Part shown: positions 50,615-60,969 of the stretch, piece after piece
How positions within the stretch are numbered: position 1 is the first letter of the stretch
Layout: every line of letters begins with the position of its first letter
NCBI RefSeq assembly: GCF_028532485.1
Contig: NZ_CP116942.1
Coordinates: 1,116,001-1,180,000 of the forward strand
Source of the DNA: Iamia majanohamensis
GTDB lineage: Bacteria > Actinomycetota > Acidimicrobiia > Acidimicrobiales > Iamiaceae
Length of the DNA stretch: 64,000 bases
Direction of reading: 5' to 3'
Translations under genes and position numbers: made by a program
The notes under the pieces: model-generated
Told to the model about the DNA's origin: nothing
The model's input: only the letters and a program-made list of their open reading frames with translations
The model's database searches: none

Positions 50615-52578
50615 GCCCCCCGTCCGGCCGTCCCCCCGAGGGCACCGAGGAGCCCCCGGGGACGGGTCGCATCACCCCCACCATCGGCGAGCTCGACCTC
50701 CACCTGCTCGGCGAGGGCCGCCACCTGCGCCTCCACGACGCCCTCGGCGCCCACGTCGTCACCGTCGACGGCGAGCGGGGCACCTCGTTCTCGGTGTGGG
50801 CCCCGGAGGCCGCCGCCGTCAGCGTGGTCGGCGACTTCGACGGGTGGGACCCCGAGGCCCACCCCATGCGGAGCCTGGGCCCCTCCGGCGTCTGGGAGCT
50901 GTTCGTCCCCGGCGTCGGCGACGGTGCCGCCTACAAGTTCGCCGTCCGCTCCCAGGCCGGCGAGGTCATCCAGCACGCCGACCCGCTGGCCCGCCGGGCC
51001 GAGGTCCCCCCGGCCACCGCGTCGATCGTCCACCACCCCACCTACGAGTGGTCCGACGACGGCTGGGTGGAGCGCCGACGCAGCAGCCACCCCTGGACCG
51101 AGCCCATGAGCATCTACGAGGTGCACCTGGGCTCGTGGCGGCGCGACCCGGACCGGCCCGACGCCCAGCTCTCCTACGCCGAGCTGGCCGACGAGCTGGC
51201 CGCCTACGTCACCGACATGGGGTTCACCCACGTCGAGCTGCTGCCGGTGATGCAGCACCCCTTCAGCGGGTCGTGGGGCTACCAGGTCACCTCCTTCTTC
51301 GCCCCCGCCTCGGTGTGGGGGACCCCGGAGGACCTCCAGACGCTCGTCGACCGCCTCCACGCCCACGGCGTGGGCGTGCTCCTCGACTGGGTCCCGGCCC
51401 ACTTCCCCCGCGACGAGTGGGCCCTGGCCCGCTTCGACGGCTCCGCCCTCTACGAGCACGCCGACCCCCGCCGTGGCTCGCACCCGGACTGGGGGACGCT
51501 CGTGTTCAACCACGGGCGCCACGAGGTCCTCAGCTTCCTGCTCTCCAACGCCCTGTTCTGGCTCCAGGACGTGCACGCCGACGGCCTCCGGGTCGACGCC
51601 GTGGCCTCCATGCTCTACCTGGACTACTCCCGCCAGCCGGGGGAGTGGGTGCCCAACGAGCACGGCGGGCGCGAGGACCTCGAGGCCGTGGCGTTCCTCC
51701 AGGAGCTCAACCGGGTGGTCCACGCCGAGGTGCCCGGCACGGTGTCGGTCGCCGAGGAGTCGACCGCCTGGCCCGGCGTGTCGCGCCCCACCGACCAGGG
51801 CGGCCTGGGCTTCGGGTTCAAGTGGAACATGGGCTGGATGCACGACACCCTCGGCTACTTCAGCCGGGAGCCGGCCCACCGCAAGTACCACCACGGCGAG
51901 CTCACCTTCTCGCTCGTGTACGCCTTCACCGAGAGCTTCGTGCTCCCCCTCAGCCACGACGAGGTGGTGCACGGCAAGCGGTCGCTGCTGGAGAAGATGC
52001 CGGGCGACCGCTGGCAGCGCTTCGCCAACCTGCGGGCCCTCTACGGCTACATGTGGGCCCACCCGGGCAAGAAGCTCCTCTTCATGGGGGGCGAGATCGC
52101 CCAGGAGCGGGAGTGGAGCGAGCAGCGCAGCCTCGACTGGCACCTGCTCGAGGACGCGGCCCACGGCGGCGTCCAGTCCCTCGTGCGCGACCTCAACCAC
52201 ACCTACCGGCGCACCCCCGCCCTGTGGGAGGTCGACTCCGACCCCGACGGCTTCTCCTGGATCGAGGCCGACGACGCCGACCGCAACGTGGTCGCCTTCG
52301 CCCGCCACGGGGCCGACGGCACCCCGCCGCTGGTGTGCGTGGCCAACCTGTCCCCGGTGCCCCGCCACGACCACCGCATCGGGTTCCCGTCCGCCGGGCG
52401 CTGGGACGAGGTCCTCAACACCGACGCTGGCGTCTACGGCGGCTCCAACGTCGGCAACCTGGGCGGCGTGGTGGCCGAGGCCGTGCCGTCCCACGGCCAG
52501 CCCGCCTCGGCCGAGGTGGTCCTCCCACCCCTCGGCGTCGTGTGGTTCACCCCCGCCGTCCCCGGGACCTCCGGGTGA
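50611..52578 (+). CDS. glgB: 1,4-alpha-glucan branching enzyme
   Basis: 655 residues. Introduces alpha-1,6 branches. CBM48 ([21 protein letters not shown], about residues 53-110), then a GH13_9 barrel with nucleophile D329 in [16 protein letters not shown], acid/base E382 in [11 protein letters not shown] and D450 in SHDEVVHGK, and a C-terminal beta domain. The N-terminus is a short acidic extension ([11 protein letters not shown]) without the extra N1 module found in some actinobacterial GlgB. GTG overlaps the maltokinase stop. Confidence 0.95.
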   Translation: MSPPSGRPPEGTEEPPGTGRITPTIGELDLHLLGEGRHLRLHDALGAHVVTVDGERGTSFSVWAPEAAAVSVVGDFDGWDPEAHPMRSLGPSGVWELFVPGVGDGAAYKFAVRSQAGEVIQHADPLARRAEVPPATASIVHHPTYEWSDDGWVERRRSSHPWTEPMSIYEVHLGSWRRDPDRPDAQLSYAELADELAAYVTDMGFTHVELLPVMQHPFSGSWGYQVTSFFAPASVWGTPEDLQTLVDRLHAHGVGVLLDWVPAHFPRDEWALARFDGSALYEHADPRRGSHPDWGTLVFNHGRHEVLSFLLSNALFWLQDVHADGLRVDAVASMLYLDYSRQPGEWVPNEHGGREDLEAVAFLQELNRVVHAEVPGTVSVAEESTAWPGVSRPTDQGGLGFGFKWNMGWMHDTLGYFSREPAHRKYHHGELTFSLVYAFTESFVLPLSHDEVVHGKRSLLEKMPGDRWQRFANLRALYGYMWAHPGKKLLFMGGEIAQEREWSEQRSLDWHLLEDAAHGGVQSLVRDLNHTYRRTPALWEVDSDPDGFSWIEADDADRNVVAFARHGADGTPPLVCVANLSPVPRHDHRIGFPSAGRWDEVLNTDAGVYGGSNVGNLGGVVAEAVPSHGQPASAEVVLPPLGVVWFTPAVPGTSG

Positions 52579-52601
52579 CCGTCCTCTCGCCGTCACCACC
52601 C

Positions 52602-52652
52602 CGAACCTTGGACGCACCCCCGCCACATGCGGCGCACTCCGTCCAAGGTCCG
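52602..52652. repeat. Two-stage stem-loop element, copy B (between glgB and treZ)
   Basis: Outer arms 52602-52614 and 52640-52652 pair at 12 of 13 positions (CCTTGGACG/CGTCCAAGG within), then internal loops of 6 and 5 bases, inner stem CGCC/GGCG and loop ACATGC. The core matches copy A at 28485 exactly over 14 bases while the arms differ. It is the only real gap in the trehalose-glucan operon and may tune expression of the downstream half. Confidence 0.75.
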
Positions 52653-52663
52653 AGGGGGGCGAC

Positions 52664-54406
52664 GTGAGCGCGCCGTACCCGTGGGAGCGGCCGCTCGGGG
52701 CCACGCCCGACCTGGGCGGGACGACCTTCCGGGCCTGGGCGCCGGCCGCCGCGCAGGTGGCGGTGCGCCTGGCCGACGGCGACCACCCCCTCGCGCCCGC
52801 GGGCCACGGGGTGTGGGAGGCGACCGTGGCCGAGGCCGGCGGGGGCGACGACTACCGCATCGTCCTCGACGGCACGGCCTGGCCCGACCCCCACAGCCGC
52901 TGGCAGCCCGAGGGGGTGCGGGGACCGTCGCGGGTCGTCGACCCGGCCGACATGGCCTGGACCGACGGGGGGTGGACCCCGCCCGACCTGGCCGACCTCG
53001 TGCTCTACGAGCTCCACGTGGGCACCTTCAGCGAGGAGGGCACCTTCGACGGCGCCATCCCGCACCTGGCCGCGCTGGCCGACCTCGGCGTCACCGCGAT
53101 CGAGCTCATGCCCGTGGCCGAGTTCCCCGGCACCCGGGGGTGGGGCTACGACGGCGTGTTCCTCGGCGCGGCCCAGTCGTCCTACGGCGGCCCCCACGCC
53201 CTGGCCCGCCTCGTCGACGCGGCCCACGCCGCGGGCCTGGGGGTGGTCCTCGACGTGGTCCACAACCACCTGGGCCCCACCGGCGCCGACGCCATGACCG
53301 CCCACGGGCCCTTCTTCACCGACACCTACGCCACCCCCTGGGGCGCGGCGCTCAACTACGACGACGCCCTCTCCGACCCGGTGCGGGAGTGGGTGCTCCA
53401 GAGCGTGGGCTGGTGGCTCGGCCCCCTCCACCTCGACGGCCTGCGCCTCGACGCCGTCCACGCCCTGTTCGACCGCAGCGCCCAGCACATCGTGGCCGCG
53501 GTGGCCGAGCGGGCCCACCGCACCCGCCCGGGCGCGCTGGTGATCGCCGAGAGCGGGCTCAACGACCCCAAGGTCATCCGCCCCCCGGCCGAGGGCGGCT
53601 GGGGCTGCGACGCCCAGTGGGCCGACGACCTCCACCACGCCCTGCGGGTGCTGCTCACCGGCGACGCCGACGGCTACTACGCCGACTTCGGCTCGGTGGC
53701 CGACCTGGCCAAGGCCCTGCACCGCCCCTTCGTCCACGACGGGCAGTGGTCCGACGTCCGCCGCCGCCGCTTCGGCGCCCCGGCCGAGGACCGGCCACCC
53801 GAGCAGTTCGTCGTGTTCACCCAGGACCACGACCAGGTCGGCAACCGGGCCCTGGGCGACCGCCCGCCCCGGGAGACCCGGCCCCTGGCCGCCCTGCTCA
53901 CCCTGCTGTCGCCGTTCACCCCCATGCTCTTCCAGGGCGAGGAGCACGGCGAGGACGCCCCCTTCCAGTTCTTCACCGACCACATCGACCCCGCCATCGC
54001 CGAGGCCACCCGGCAGGGCCGGCGCCGCGAGTTCGCCGCCTTCGCCGCCTTCTCGGGCGAGGAGGTCCCCGACCCCCAGGACCCGGCGACCTTCGCCCGC
54101 TCGAAGCTCACCCGGCGGGAGGACCCCCACCTCGCCGCCCTCTACCGCACCCTGCTGCGCACCCGGGGCGAGCTGCCCCCGGGCGACGCCGAGGTGACCT
54201 TCGACGAGGACGAGCGCTGGCTCCGCATGCGCCGGGGCCCCTACGAGGTGGTGGCCAACCTGTCCCGCGGCGTCGCCCGCACCCTGCCGACGTCACCGAC
54301 CCAGGAGGTCGCCGTGCCCACCCACCCCGAGGTCGCCCTCGCCGACGGGCGGCTGACGCTGCCGGCCCTGGGCGGGGCGCTGCTGCGCGAGGCTGACCGA
54401 TCGTGA
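52664..54406 (+). CDS. treZ: Malto-oligosyltrehalose trehalohydrolase
   Basis: 580 residues. Releases trehalose from malto-oligosyl-trehalose. N-terminal CBM48-like domain (TTFRAWAPAAAQVAVRL), GH13_10 barrel: ELMPVAEFPGTRGWGYDGVF, nucleophile D263 in LRLDAVHAL, acid/base E296 in VIAESGLND, D390 in QDHDQVGNR and the LFQGEEHGE segment. GTG behind GAGGGGGG. It begins 11 bases after element B and overlaps glgX by four bases. Confidence 0.94.
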   Translation: MSAPYPWERPLGATPDLGGTTFRAWAPAAAQVAVRLADGDHPLAPAGHGVWEATVAEAGGGDDYRIVLDGTAWPDPHSRWQPEGVRGPSRVVDPADMAWTDGGWTPPDLADLVLYELHVGTFSEEGTFDGAIPHLAALADLGVTAIELMPVAEFPGTRGWGYDGVFLGAAQSSYGGPHALARLVDAAHAAGLGVVLDVVHNHLGPTGADAMTAHGPFFTDTYATPWGAALNYDDALSDPVREWVLQSVGWWLGPLHLDGLRLDAVHALFDRSAQHIVAAVAERAHRTRPGALVIAESGLNDPKVIRPPAEGGWGCDAQWADDLHHALRVLLTGDADGYYADFGSVADLAKALHRPFVHDGQWSDVRRRRFGAPAEDRPPEQFVVFTQDHDQVGNRALGDRPPRETRPLAALLTLLSPFTPMLFQGEEHGEDAPFQFFTDHIDPAIAEATRQGRRREFAAFAAFSGEEVPDPQDPATFARSKLTRREDPHLAALYRTLLRTRGELPPGDAEVTFDEDERWLRMRRGPYEVVANLSRGVARTLPTSPTQEVAVPTHPEVALADGRLTLPALGGALLREADRS

Positions 54407-56541
54407 CCGAGGTGTGGCCCGGCGCCCCCTTCCCCCTGGGGGCCACCTGGGACGGCGAGGGGGTGAACTTCTCGCTGTTCAGCGAGAACGCCACGCGCGT
54501 CGAGCTGTGCCTCTTCGCCCCCGACGGCACCGAGGAGCGCCTCGAGGTGGCCGAGCGCACCAACCTCCACTGGCACTGCTACGTGCCCGGGTGCGGTCCG
54601 GGGACGCGCTACGGGTACCGGGTCCACGGCCCCTACACCCCCGAGGACGGCCTCCGCTTCAACCCGGCCAAGCTGCTCATCGACCCCTACGCCAAGGCCA
54701 TCGAGGGCGGCGTCGACCCCGACGCGGCCAACATCCTCCCCTACGTCCCCGACGGCACCGACACCGCCGACCTCGAGCCCGACGACGAGGACGACGCCGA
54801 CGCCATCCCCAAGTCGCTGGTGATCGACCCCACCTTCGACTGGGAGGACGACCGCCGGCCCCGTCGTCCGTGGAACGAGACGGTGATCTACGAGGCCCAC
54901 GTCAAGGGCTTCACCCGCCTCCACCCCGACGTCCGGGAGGACCTGCAGGGCACCTACGGCGGGCTGGCGTCCGAGGCGTCGATCGCCCACCTCACCGAGC
55001 TCGGCGTCACCGCCGTGGAGCTGCTCCCGATCCACCACAGCATCGACGAGGAGTTCCTCCACGAGAAGGGCCTGTCGAACTACTGGGGCTACAGCTCGAT
55101 CGGCTACCTGGCCCCCCACGCCGGCTACGCCGCCACCGGGTCCGACGGCGAGCAGATCCGCGAGTTCAAGGGCATGGTCAAGGCCCTGCACCGGGCCGGC
55201 ATCGAGGTGATCCTCGACGTCGTCTACAACCACACGGCCGAGGGCAACCACCTCGGTCCCATGCTCTCGTTCAAGGGCGTCGACAACACGTCGTACTACC
55301 GGCTGATGCCCGACGACCCCCGCTACTACATGGACTTCACGGGGACCGGGAACTCGCTCAACCCGGTGAACCCGACGGTGCTGCGGCTCATCATGGACTC
55401 GCTGCGCTACTGGGTGATCGACTGCCACGTCGACGGCTTCCGCTTCGACCTGGCCAGCGCCCTGGCCCGCGAGCTCTACGACGTCGACCGGCTGTCGGCC
55501 TTCTTCGACGTCATCCACCAGGACCCGGTGCTCTCCCAGGTGAAGCTGATCGCCGAGCCCTGGGACGTCGGCCCCGGCGGCTACCAGGTGGGCAACTTCC
55601 CCGTGCTCTGGACCGAGTGGAACGGGATGTACCGCGACACCATGCGCGACTTCTGGCGGGGCAACGCCGGGGTGAGCGAGTTCGCGTCCCGGCTGACGGG
55701 CTCGAGCGACCTCTACGAGTCCGACGGGCGCTCGCCGGTGGCGTCGATCAACTTCATCACCGCCCACGACGGCTTCACCCTCGCCGACCTCACCGCCTAC
55801 GACCAGAAGCACAACGAGGACAACCAGGAGGGCGGGCGGGACGGCACCGACGACAACCGCTCGTGGAACTGCGGCGTGGAGGGCCCCACCGACGACGCCG
55901 AGGTGCTGGCCCTGCGGGCCCAGCAGCGCCGCAACCTCATGACCACCCTGCTGGTGAGCCAGGGCGTCCCCATGGTCCTGGGCGGCGACGAGACGTGCCG
56001 CACCCAGGGCGGCAACAACAACGCCTGGTGCCAGGACAACGAGATCTCCTGGTTCGACTGGGACCACGACGCCGCCGCCCGGGAGATGTACGCCTTCACC
56101 CGACGCCTGGTGGCCCTGCGGCGTGAGCACCGGGTCTTCCGCCGCCGCCACTTCCTCCAGGGCGACACCCGCGACAGCGCGGTGCTGCCCGACGCCTGGT
56201 GGTTCCGACCCGACGGGCGTCGCATGACCACCCGGGACTGGGACCAGGCCGACGGCCACACCGTCGGCCTCTTCCTCAACGGCGAGCAGTTCCCGTACCC
56301 CGACAGCAGGGGTCGCCCCATCACCGACGACTCCTTCCTGCTGCTGTTCAACGCCCACTTCGACGACGTCGAGTTCGTGCTGCCGGCGCGCCGCTTCGGC
56401 ACCACGTGGGCCGTGGAGCTGACGACGGTCGACCCCGCCGTCGAGCCCGGGGCCTGGACCGTCCCCACCCGGGGCACGGTGGCGGTGGCCTCCCGGTCGA
56501 TCACCATCCTCAAGCGGGTGGCCCCGGTGCGCCGTGGCTGA
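54403..56541 (+). CDS. glgX: Glycogen debranching enzyme (isoamylase type)
   Basis: 712 residues. Cuts alpha-1,6 branches of glycogen or limit dextrin, feeding TreY with linear chains. CBM48 (PLGATWDGEGVNFSLFSENATRVELCLF) and GH13_11 barrel: DVVYNHTAEGNHLGP, nucleophile D349 in FRFDLASAL, acid/base E385 in LIAEPWDVG, D456 in TAHDGFTLAD and the NWSCG-like RSWNCGVEG. Same frame overlaps: treZ stop by four, treY start by eight bases. Confidence 0.95.
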   Translation: MTEVWPGAPFPLGATWDGEGVNFSLFSENATRVELCLFAPDGTEERLEVAERTNLHWHCYVPGCGPGTRYGYRVHGPYTPEDGLRFNPAKLLIDPYAKAIEGGVDPDAANILPYVPDGTDTADLEPDDEDDADAIPKSLVIDPTFDWEDDRRPRRPWNETVIYEAHVKGFTRLHPDVREDLQGTYGGLASEASIAHLTELGVTAVELLPIHHSIDEEFLHEKGLSNYWGYSSIGYLAPHAGYAATGSDGEQIREFKGMVKALHRAGIEVILDVVYNHTAEGNHLGPMLSFKGVDNTSYYRLMPDDPRYYMDFTGTGNSLNPVNPTVLRLIMDSLRYWVIDCHVDGFRFDLASALARELYDVDRLSAFFDVIHQDPVLSQVKLIAEPWDVGPGGYQVGNFPVLWTEWNGMYRDTMRDFWRGNAGVSEFASRLTGSSDLYESDGRSPVASINFITAHDGFTLADLTAYDQKHNEDNQEGGRDGTDDNRSWNCGVEGPTDDAEVLALRAQQRRNLMTTLLVSQGVPMVLGGDETCRTQGGNNNAWCQDNEISWFDWDHDAAAREMYAFTRRLVALRREHRVFRRRHFLQGDTRDSAVLPDAWWFRPDGRRMTTRDWDQADGHTVGLFLNGEQFPYPDSRGRPITDDSFLLLFNAHFDDVEFVLPARRFGTTWAVELTTVDPAVEPGAWTVPTRGTVAVASRSITILKRVAPVRRG

Positions 56542-58606
56542 GGGGCCCGGCGGCCTGCCGCTGCTCGCGACCTACCGGGTGCAGCTCACGCCCGAGCTCG
56601 ACCTGGTGGCGCTGCGCGCCCTCGTGCCCTACCTGCGCGACCTCGGCATCTCGCACCTCTACCTGTCCCCGGTGCTGACGGCCCGCTCCGGGTCGACCCA
56701 CGGCTACGACCAGGTCGACCCGACCACCGTCTCCGCCGCCCTGGGGGGCGAGGAGGCGCTGCGGGCCCTGGCCGCCGAGGGCATGGGCCTGGTGCTCGAC
56801 ATCGTGCCCAACCACATGGGCACCGGCGACGAGAACCGCTGGTGGTCCGACCCCGACCTCCGGGAGCGCTTCTTCGACCTCGACCCCGAGACCGGGCGGT
56901 GGCGGCGGTTCTTCGACGTCGACGACCTGGCCGCCCTCCGCCAGGAGGACGGGGAGGTCTTCGCCACCACCCACGCCAAGGTGCGCGAGCTGCTGGCCGA
57001 CGGCACCGTGGCCGGGGTCCGGGTCGACCACCCCGACGGCCTGGCCGACCCCGCCGGCTACCTGGCCCGCCTGGACGAGGCCGCGCCCGGCGACGTGTGG
57101 GTGGAGAAGATCCTCCACACCGGCGAGGAGCTCCGGGACTGGCCGGTGTCGGGGACGGTGGGCTACGAGTTCCTCAACGACGTCACGGCCCTGTTCGTCG
57201 ACCCCGCCGGGGCGGAGGACCTCACCGCCCTGTGGCACGAGGTCTCCGGCGACCCCCGGCCGTTCGTCGAGGTGGCGGCCGAGGCCGAGCGGGAGCAGGC
57301 CGTCACCACCTTCCGCCCCGAGGTCGAGCGCCTGGCCCGGGAGGCCGCCGCCTCCGGCCTCGACGACCTGGCCGACGTCGCCGCCCTCACCGACGCGGTG
57401 GCGTCGCTGCCGGTGTACCGGACCTACGTCGTGCCCGAGCGCGACGAGGTGGCCCCGGCCGACCGCGCCGCGGTGGCCGACGCCGGCATCGACGGTCGCC
57501 TGGCGCGGGTGCTGCTGCTGGAGGAGCGGGGCCACGACGCCTTCGTCACCCGGTTCCAGCAGACCACCCCGGCGGTGACGGCCAAGGGGGTCGAGGACAC
57601 CGCCTTCTACAGGTACCTGCGGCTGCTCGCCCTCAACGAGGTCGGCGGCGACCCGGGCCGGTTCGGCCTCGACGTCGACGCCTTCCACGCGGCCAACGCG
57701 GAGAGGGCACGGCGCCACCCCCGGAACCTGCTGGAGACCTCGACCCACGACACCAAGCGCTCGGCCGACGTCCGGGCCCGGCTCGCCACCCTCGCCGGCC
57801 GGGCGGGGGACTGGGTCGAGCACGTGCACCGGTGGATGGAGGTCACCGCCCCCCTCGTGACCGATCAGGGCCCCGACGACCCCGAGCGCTACCTCGTCTT
57901 CCAGACGTTGCTCGGCGCCTGGCCCATCGACGCCGAGCGCCTGGAGGAGTACCTGCGGAAGGCCCTGCGGGAGGCCAAGCGGACGACGACCTGGGTGGAC
58001 CCCGACGAGCAGCGGGAGGAGGCGGTGATCGGCTTCGCCACCGCCCTGCGCGGCCACCGGCCCTTCCTCGACACCTTCCTGCCCCTGGCCGCCGAGGTGG
58101 GCGCCGAGGGGGCCGAGGTGGGCCGGGCCATGGTGCTGCTCAAGCTGACCTGCCCGGGCGTGCCCGACGTGTACCAGGGCGACGAGCTCGAGGACCTGTC
58201 CCTCGTCGACCCCGACAACCGCCGCCCGGTCGACTGGGACCTCCGCCGGGAGGCCCTCGACGGGCTGCGCGCCGGCACGCCGCCCACCGACGACACCGCC
58301 AAGCTCGACCTGGTGCGCCGGGTCCTGGCCCTGCGGGCCGAGCGCCCCGGAGCCTTCGCCGGCGCCTACCGCCCGGTGGGGGCGGGCGCCGGGACCTGCG
58401 CGTTCACCCGGGGCGACGACGAGGTCCTGGTGGTGGTGGCGACCAGGCCCGACGCCGACGGCACCGTCGAGGTGCCGCCCGGGCCGTGGCGGGCCGTCCT
58501 GGCCGACGGGCCCGACGTCGGGGGAGGGGAGGCGGTGCCCGTCGCCCACCTCCTCGGCGGTCGACGTGGGGCCCTGTGGGTGGTGGGCCCGCCGGCGCCC
58601 GGCTGA
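56534..58606 (+). CDS. treY: Malto-oligosyltrehalose synthase
   Basis: 690 residues, on the short side for TreY (often 700-800). Converts the reducing end of malto-oligosaccharides to a trehalosyl group. GH13_26 motifs: ATYRVQLTPELDLVALRALVPYLRDLGISHLYLSP, nucleophile D165 in VRVDHPDGL, acid/base E191 in WVEKIL and D406 in STHDTKRS; PGVPDVYQGDEL near the end. GTG start eight bases inside glgX. Last gene of the run. Confidence 0.94.
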   Translation: MAEGPGGLPLLATYRVQLTPELDLVALRALVPYLRDLGISHLYLSPVLTARSGSTHGYDQVDPTTVSAALGGEEALRALAAEGMGLVLDIVPNHMGTGDENRWWSDPDLRERFFDLDPETGRWRRFFDVDDLAALRQEDGEVFATTHAKVRELLADGTVAGVRVDHPDGLADPAGYLARLDEAAPGDVWVEKILHTGEELRDWPVSGTVGYEFLNDVTALFVDPAGAEDLTALWHEVSGDPRPFVEVAAEAEREQAVTTFRPEVERLAREAAASGLDDLADVAALTDAVASLPVYRTYVVPERDEVAPADRAAVADAGIDGRLARVLLLEERGHDAFVTRFQQTTPAVTAKGVEDTAFYRYLRLLALNEVGGDPGRFGLDVDAFHAANAERARRHPRNLLETSTHDTKRSADVRARLATLAGRAGDWVEHVHRWMEVTAPLVTDQGPDDPERYLVFQTLLGAWPIDAERLEEYLRKALREAKRTTTWVDPDEQREEAVIGFATALRGHRPFLDTFLPLAAEVGAEGAEVGRAMVLLKLTCPGVPDVYQGDELEDLSLVDPDNRRPVDWDLRREALDGLRAGTPPTDDTAKLDLVRRVLALRAERPGAFAGAYRPVGAGAGTCAFTRGDDEVLVVVATRPDADGTVEVPPGPWRAVLADGPDVGGGEAVPVAHLLGGRRGALWVVGPPAPG

Positions 58607-58680
58607 CCGCGCCGCAGCCCCCGACCGCCGGTCACCCTCGGTGGGCGCGCGGGGACGGAGCGGGCGCGACAGCCGAGAAG

Positions 58681-58717
58681 CACCCCGAAGGGTGAAAGTT
58701 TCGGGTGTTCACCCGAA
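58681..58717. promoter_or_regulatory. Two adjacent palindromes before the sigma-factor gene
   Basis: CACCC-CGAA-GGGTG (58681-58694) and TTCGGGT-GTTC-ACCCGAA (58700-58717). The second covers the -35 region of the presumed sigma promoter. Candidate repressor sites or leader hairpins. Confidence 0.5.
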
Positions 58718-58730
58718 CGAGCACGGGTAA
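58705..58730 (+). promoter_or_regulatory. SigB/F-type promoter GTGT-N16-GGGTAA
   Basis: Fits the actinobacterial SigB-family pattern GNNT-N14-16-GGGTAY except for the last base (A). It ends 11 bases before the ATG of a sigma factor of that family, which suggests autoregulation. Confidence 0.45.
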
Positions 58731-58741
58731 CCCCGACACCG

Positions 58742-59587
58742 ATGACAGCACCGGTCTCCACCCACCCCCGCCACCGCACCCGCACCGCCCGCTGCGACGT
58801 CGCCACCGCCCGCCGTACCGCCCCCGTGCCCAAGGGCGGCGGCGCCGACGGTGCGGTCGACGACGTCGACAGCGAGGTCTGGACCCTCCACGTGCGCTAC
58901 CAGCGCACCCGGGCCACCGAGGACCTCGCCGCCCTGGTCGAGGAGTACCGGGCCTACGCCGCCTCCCTCGCCCGCCGCCTCTACCGCGAGGGGGTGCCCC
59001 TGGAGGACCTCCGCCAGGTCGCCATGGAGGCGCTGGTCATGGCCCTCCAGCGCTTCGACTGCGAGCGCGGCATCCCCTTCTGCGGCTTCGCCACCCCCAC
59101 CATCCTCGGGGCGCTCAAGCGCCACTACCGCGACCAGGGCTGGTCGGTCCGCATCCCCCGGTCCCTGCAGGACCTGGCGGTGCCGGCCCGCGACGCCGCC
59201 GACCGCCTGGCCGCCGACCTGGGGCGCACGCCGCGACCCCAGGAGGTCGCCGACGAGATGGGCGTCGACCTCGACACCCTGCGCCAGGTCGACGCGGCCA
59301 CCCACGCCCGGCGCACCTCGTCGCTCGATGCCCCGCCCCGCGAGGGCTCGGCCCCGACCGAGGTGGGCACCATCGACCGCGACCTCGACCTGATGGAGGA
59401 CCTGACGGCGGTCACCGAGGCCATCCACGTCCTCGACGACCGCAGCCGCCAGGTGCTCTCGCTCTACTTCTTCGAGGAGCTCACCCAGACCGAGATCGCC
59501 GAGCGGTTCGGCGTGAGCCAGATGCAGGTCTCGCGCTGGATCCGCAGCGCCCTCGACCGGCTGCGCTCCCACCTCGTGGCCGGCTAG
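58742..59587 (+). CDS. RNA polymerase sigma factor, SigB/SigF/SigG family
   Basis: 281 residues. A nonconserved N-terminal extension of about 45 residues precedes region 2 (ARRLYREGVPLEDLRQVAMEALVMALQRFDCERGIPFCGFATPTILGALKRHYRDQGWSVRIPRSLQDL), region 3 and region 4 with the helix-turn-helix LTQTEIAERFGVSQMQVSRWIRSALDRL. It is a general-stress or sporulation-type factor. No anti-sigma factor gene adjoins it. It lies 136 bases after treY in the same direction, which puts a stress sigma factor beside a compatible-solute operon. Confidence 0.92.
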   Translation: MTAPVSTHPRHRTRTARCDVATARRTAPVPKGGGADGAVDDVDSEVWTLHVRYQRTRATEDLAALVEEYRAYAASLARRLYREGVPLEDLRQVAMEALVMALQRFDCERGIPFCGFATPTILGALKRHYRDQGWSVRIPRSLQDLAVPARDAADRLAADLGRTPRPQEVADEMGVDLDTLRQVDAATHARRTSSLDAPPREGSAPTEVGTIDRDLDLMEDLTAVTEAIHVLDDRSRQVLSLYFFEELTQTEIAERFGVSQMQVSRWIRSALDRLRSHLVAG

Positions 59588-59741
59588 GCGAGCCCCCCGG
59601 GTCGGCGCCGTCACCCCGACGGGCGTTCCCGGGCCCCGCCCGTTTGGGCGGATCGACCGCCGGGCAGCAGCGCCCCATGCCTGCTGTGAGCACCTCCCAC
59701 CCCACCCGACGATCGGCCGCCCCCCTCGGGGGAGGCGCCTC

Positions 59742-60926
59742 GTGAGGGCCGTCACCTGGCAGGGCTTCCACGACGTCCGGGTCGAGGAGGTCCCCGACCC
59801 GGCGATCGAGGAGCCGACCGACGCCGTCCTCCGCATCACCTCGAGCGGCCTGTGCGGGTCCGACCTCCACCTCTACGAGGTCCTGGGCGCGTTCATGGCC
59901 GAGGGCGACGTCCTCGGCCACGAGCCCATGGGGGTGGTGGAGGCGGTGGGCGCAGACGTGACCGGGCTCTCCGTGGGCGACCGGGTGGTCGTGCCCTTCC
60001 AGATCGCCTGCGGCCACTGCTTCATGTGCGACCGGGGCCTCCAGACCCAGTGCGAGACCACCCAGGTCCGCGACCAGGGGATGGGCGCCGCCTTGTTCGG
60101 CTACACCGAGCTCTACGGCCAGGTGCCGGGCGCCCAGGCCGAGTACCTGCGGGTGCCCCACGCCGACTACGGGCCCATCAAGGTGCCCGACGGCCCCGCC
60201 GACGACCGCTTCCTGTTCCTCTCCGACGTGCTGCCCACCGCGTGGCAGGCGGTGGCCTACGCGGAGGTCGGCCCCGGCGACACCCTCGCGGTCCTCGGTC
60301 AGGGACCCATCGGGTCCATGGCTGCCCGCATCGCCCGCCACCAGGGCGTGGAGACCGTCATCGTCATCGACCCCGAGACCGATCGGTTGGGGCGCGCTGC
60401 GGAGTGGGGCGCCGCCCCCCTGCCCTGGGAGGACCACGACCAGGTCGTGTCCTCGGTGCGGGAGATGACCGACGGGCGGGGCCCCGACGCCGTCATCGAC
60501 GCGGTGGGCATGGAGGCCCACGGCTCCTCGGTGGCCGAGGCGGCCCAGAAGGCCACCGCCCTGCTCCCCGACGCCGTGGCCAAGAAGCTCATGACCACCG
60601 GCGGGGTCGACCGCCTGGCCGCGGTGAGCGCCGCCATCGCCATGGTGCGCCGGGGCGGGACCATCTCGCTGAGCGGCGTCTACGGCGGGGCGGCCGACCC
60701 GCTCCCGCTGATGACGATGTTCGACAAGCAGGTCACCGTGCGCATGGGCCAGGCCAACGTCCGCCGCTGGTCCGACGCCATCCTCCCGCTGCTCGAGGGG
60801 GACGACGACCCGCTGGGCGTCGACGACTTCGCCACCCACCACCTGACCCTCGACGAGGCCCCGGAGGCCTACGCCCGCTTCCAGGACAAGGAGCCCGGCG
60901 TCCACAAGGTCGTGTTCCGGCCGTAG
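59742..60926 (+). CDS. Zinc-dependent alcohol/formaldehyde dehydrogenase (MDR)
   Basis: 394 residues, GTG behind GGGGAGG. Catalytic zinc ligands C38 (LCGSDLHLY) and H60/E61 (GHEPMG); structural zinc Cys at 90, 93, 96 and 104 (ACGHCFMCDRGLQTQC); Rossmann motif VLGQGPIGSMAARIA near residue 184. Length and the insertion after residue 110 fit the glutathione-independent formaldehyde dehydrogenase-like branch. Oxidises an alcohol or aldehyde with NAD(P). Convergent with the following gene. Confidence 0.92.
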   Translation: MRAVTWQGFHDVRVEEVPDPAIEEPTDAVLRITSSGLCGSDLHLYEVLGAFMAEGDVLGHEPMGVVEAVGADVTGLSVGDRVVVPFQIACGHCFMCDRGLQTQCETTQVRDQGMGAALFGYTELYGQVPGAQAEYLRVPHADYGPIKVPDGPADDRFLFLSDVLPTAWQAVAYAEVGPGDTLAVLGQGPIGSMAARIARHQGVETVIVIDPETDRLGRAAEWGAAPLPWEDHDQVVSSVREMTDGRGPDAVIDAVGMEAHGSSVAEAAQKATALLPDAVAKKLMTTGGVDRLAAVSAAIAMVRRGGTISLSGVYGGAADPLPLMTMFDKQVTVRMGQANVRRWSDAILPLLEGDDDPLGVDDFATHHLTLDEAPEAYARFQDKEPGVHKVVFRP

Positions 60927-60969
60927 CCGGGGCCGGGCGAGCGGCGGTGGGGCGGCCGGCCGGGCCCGG

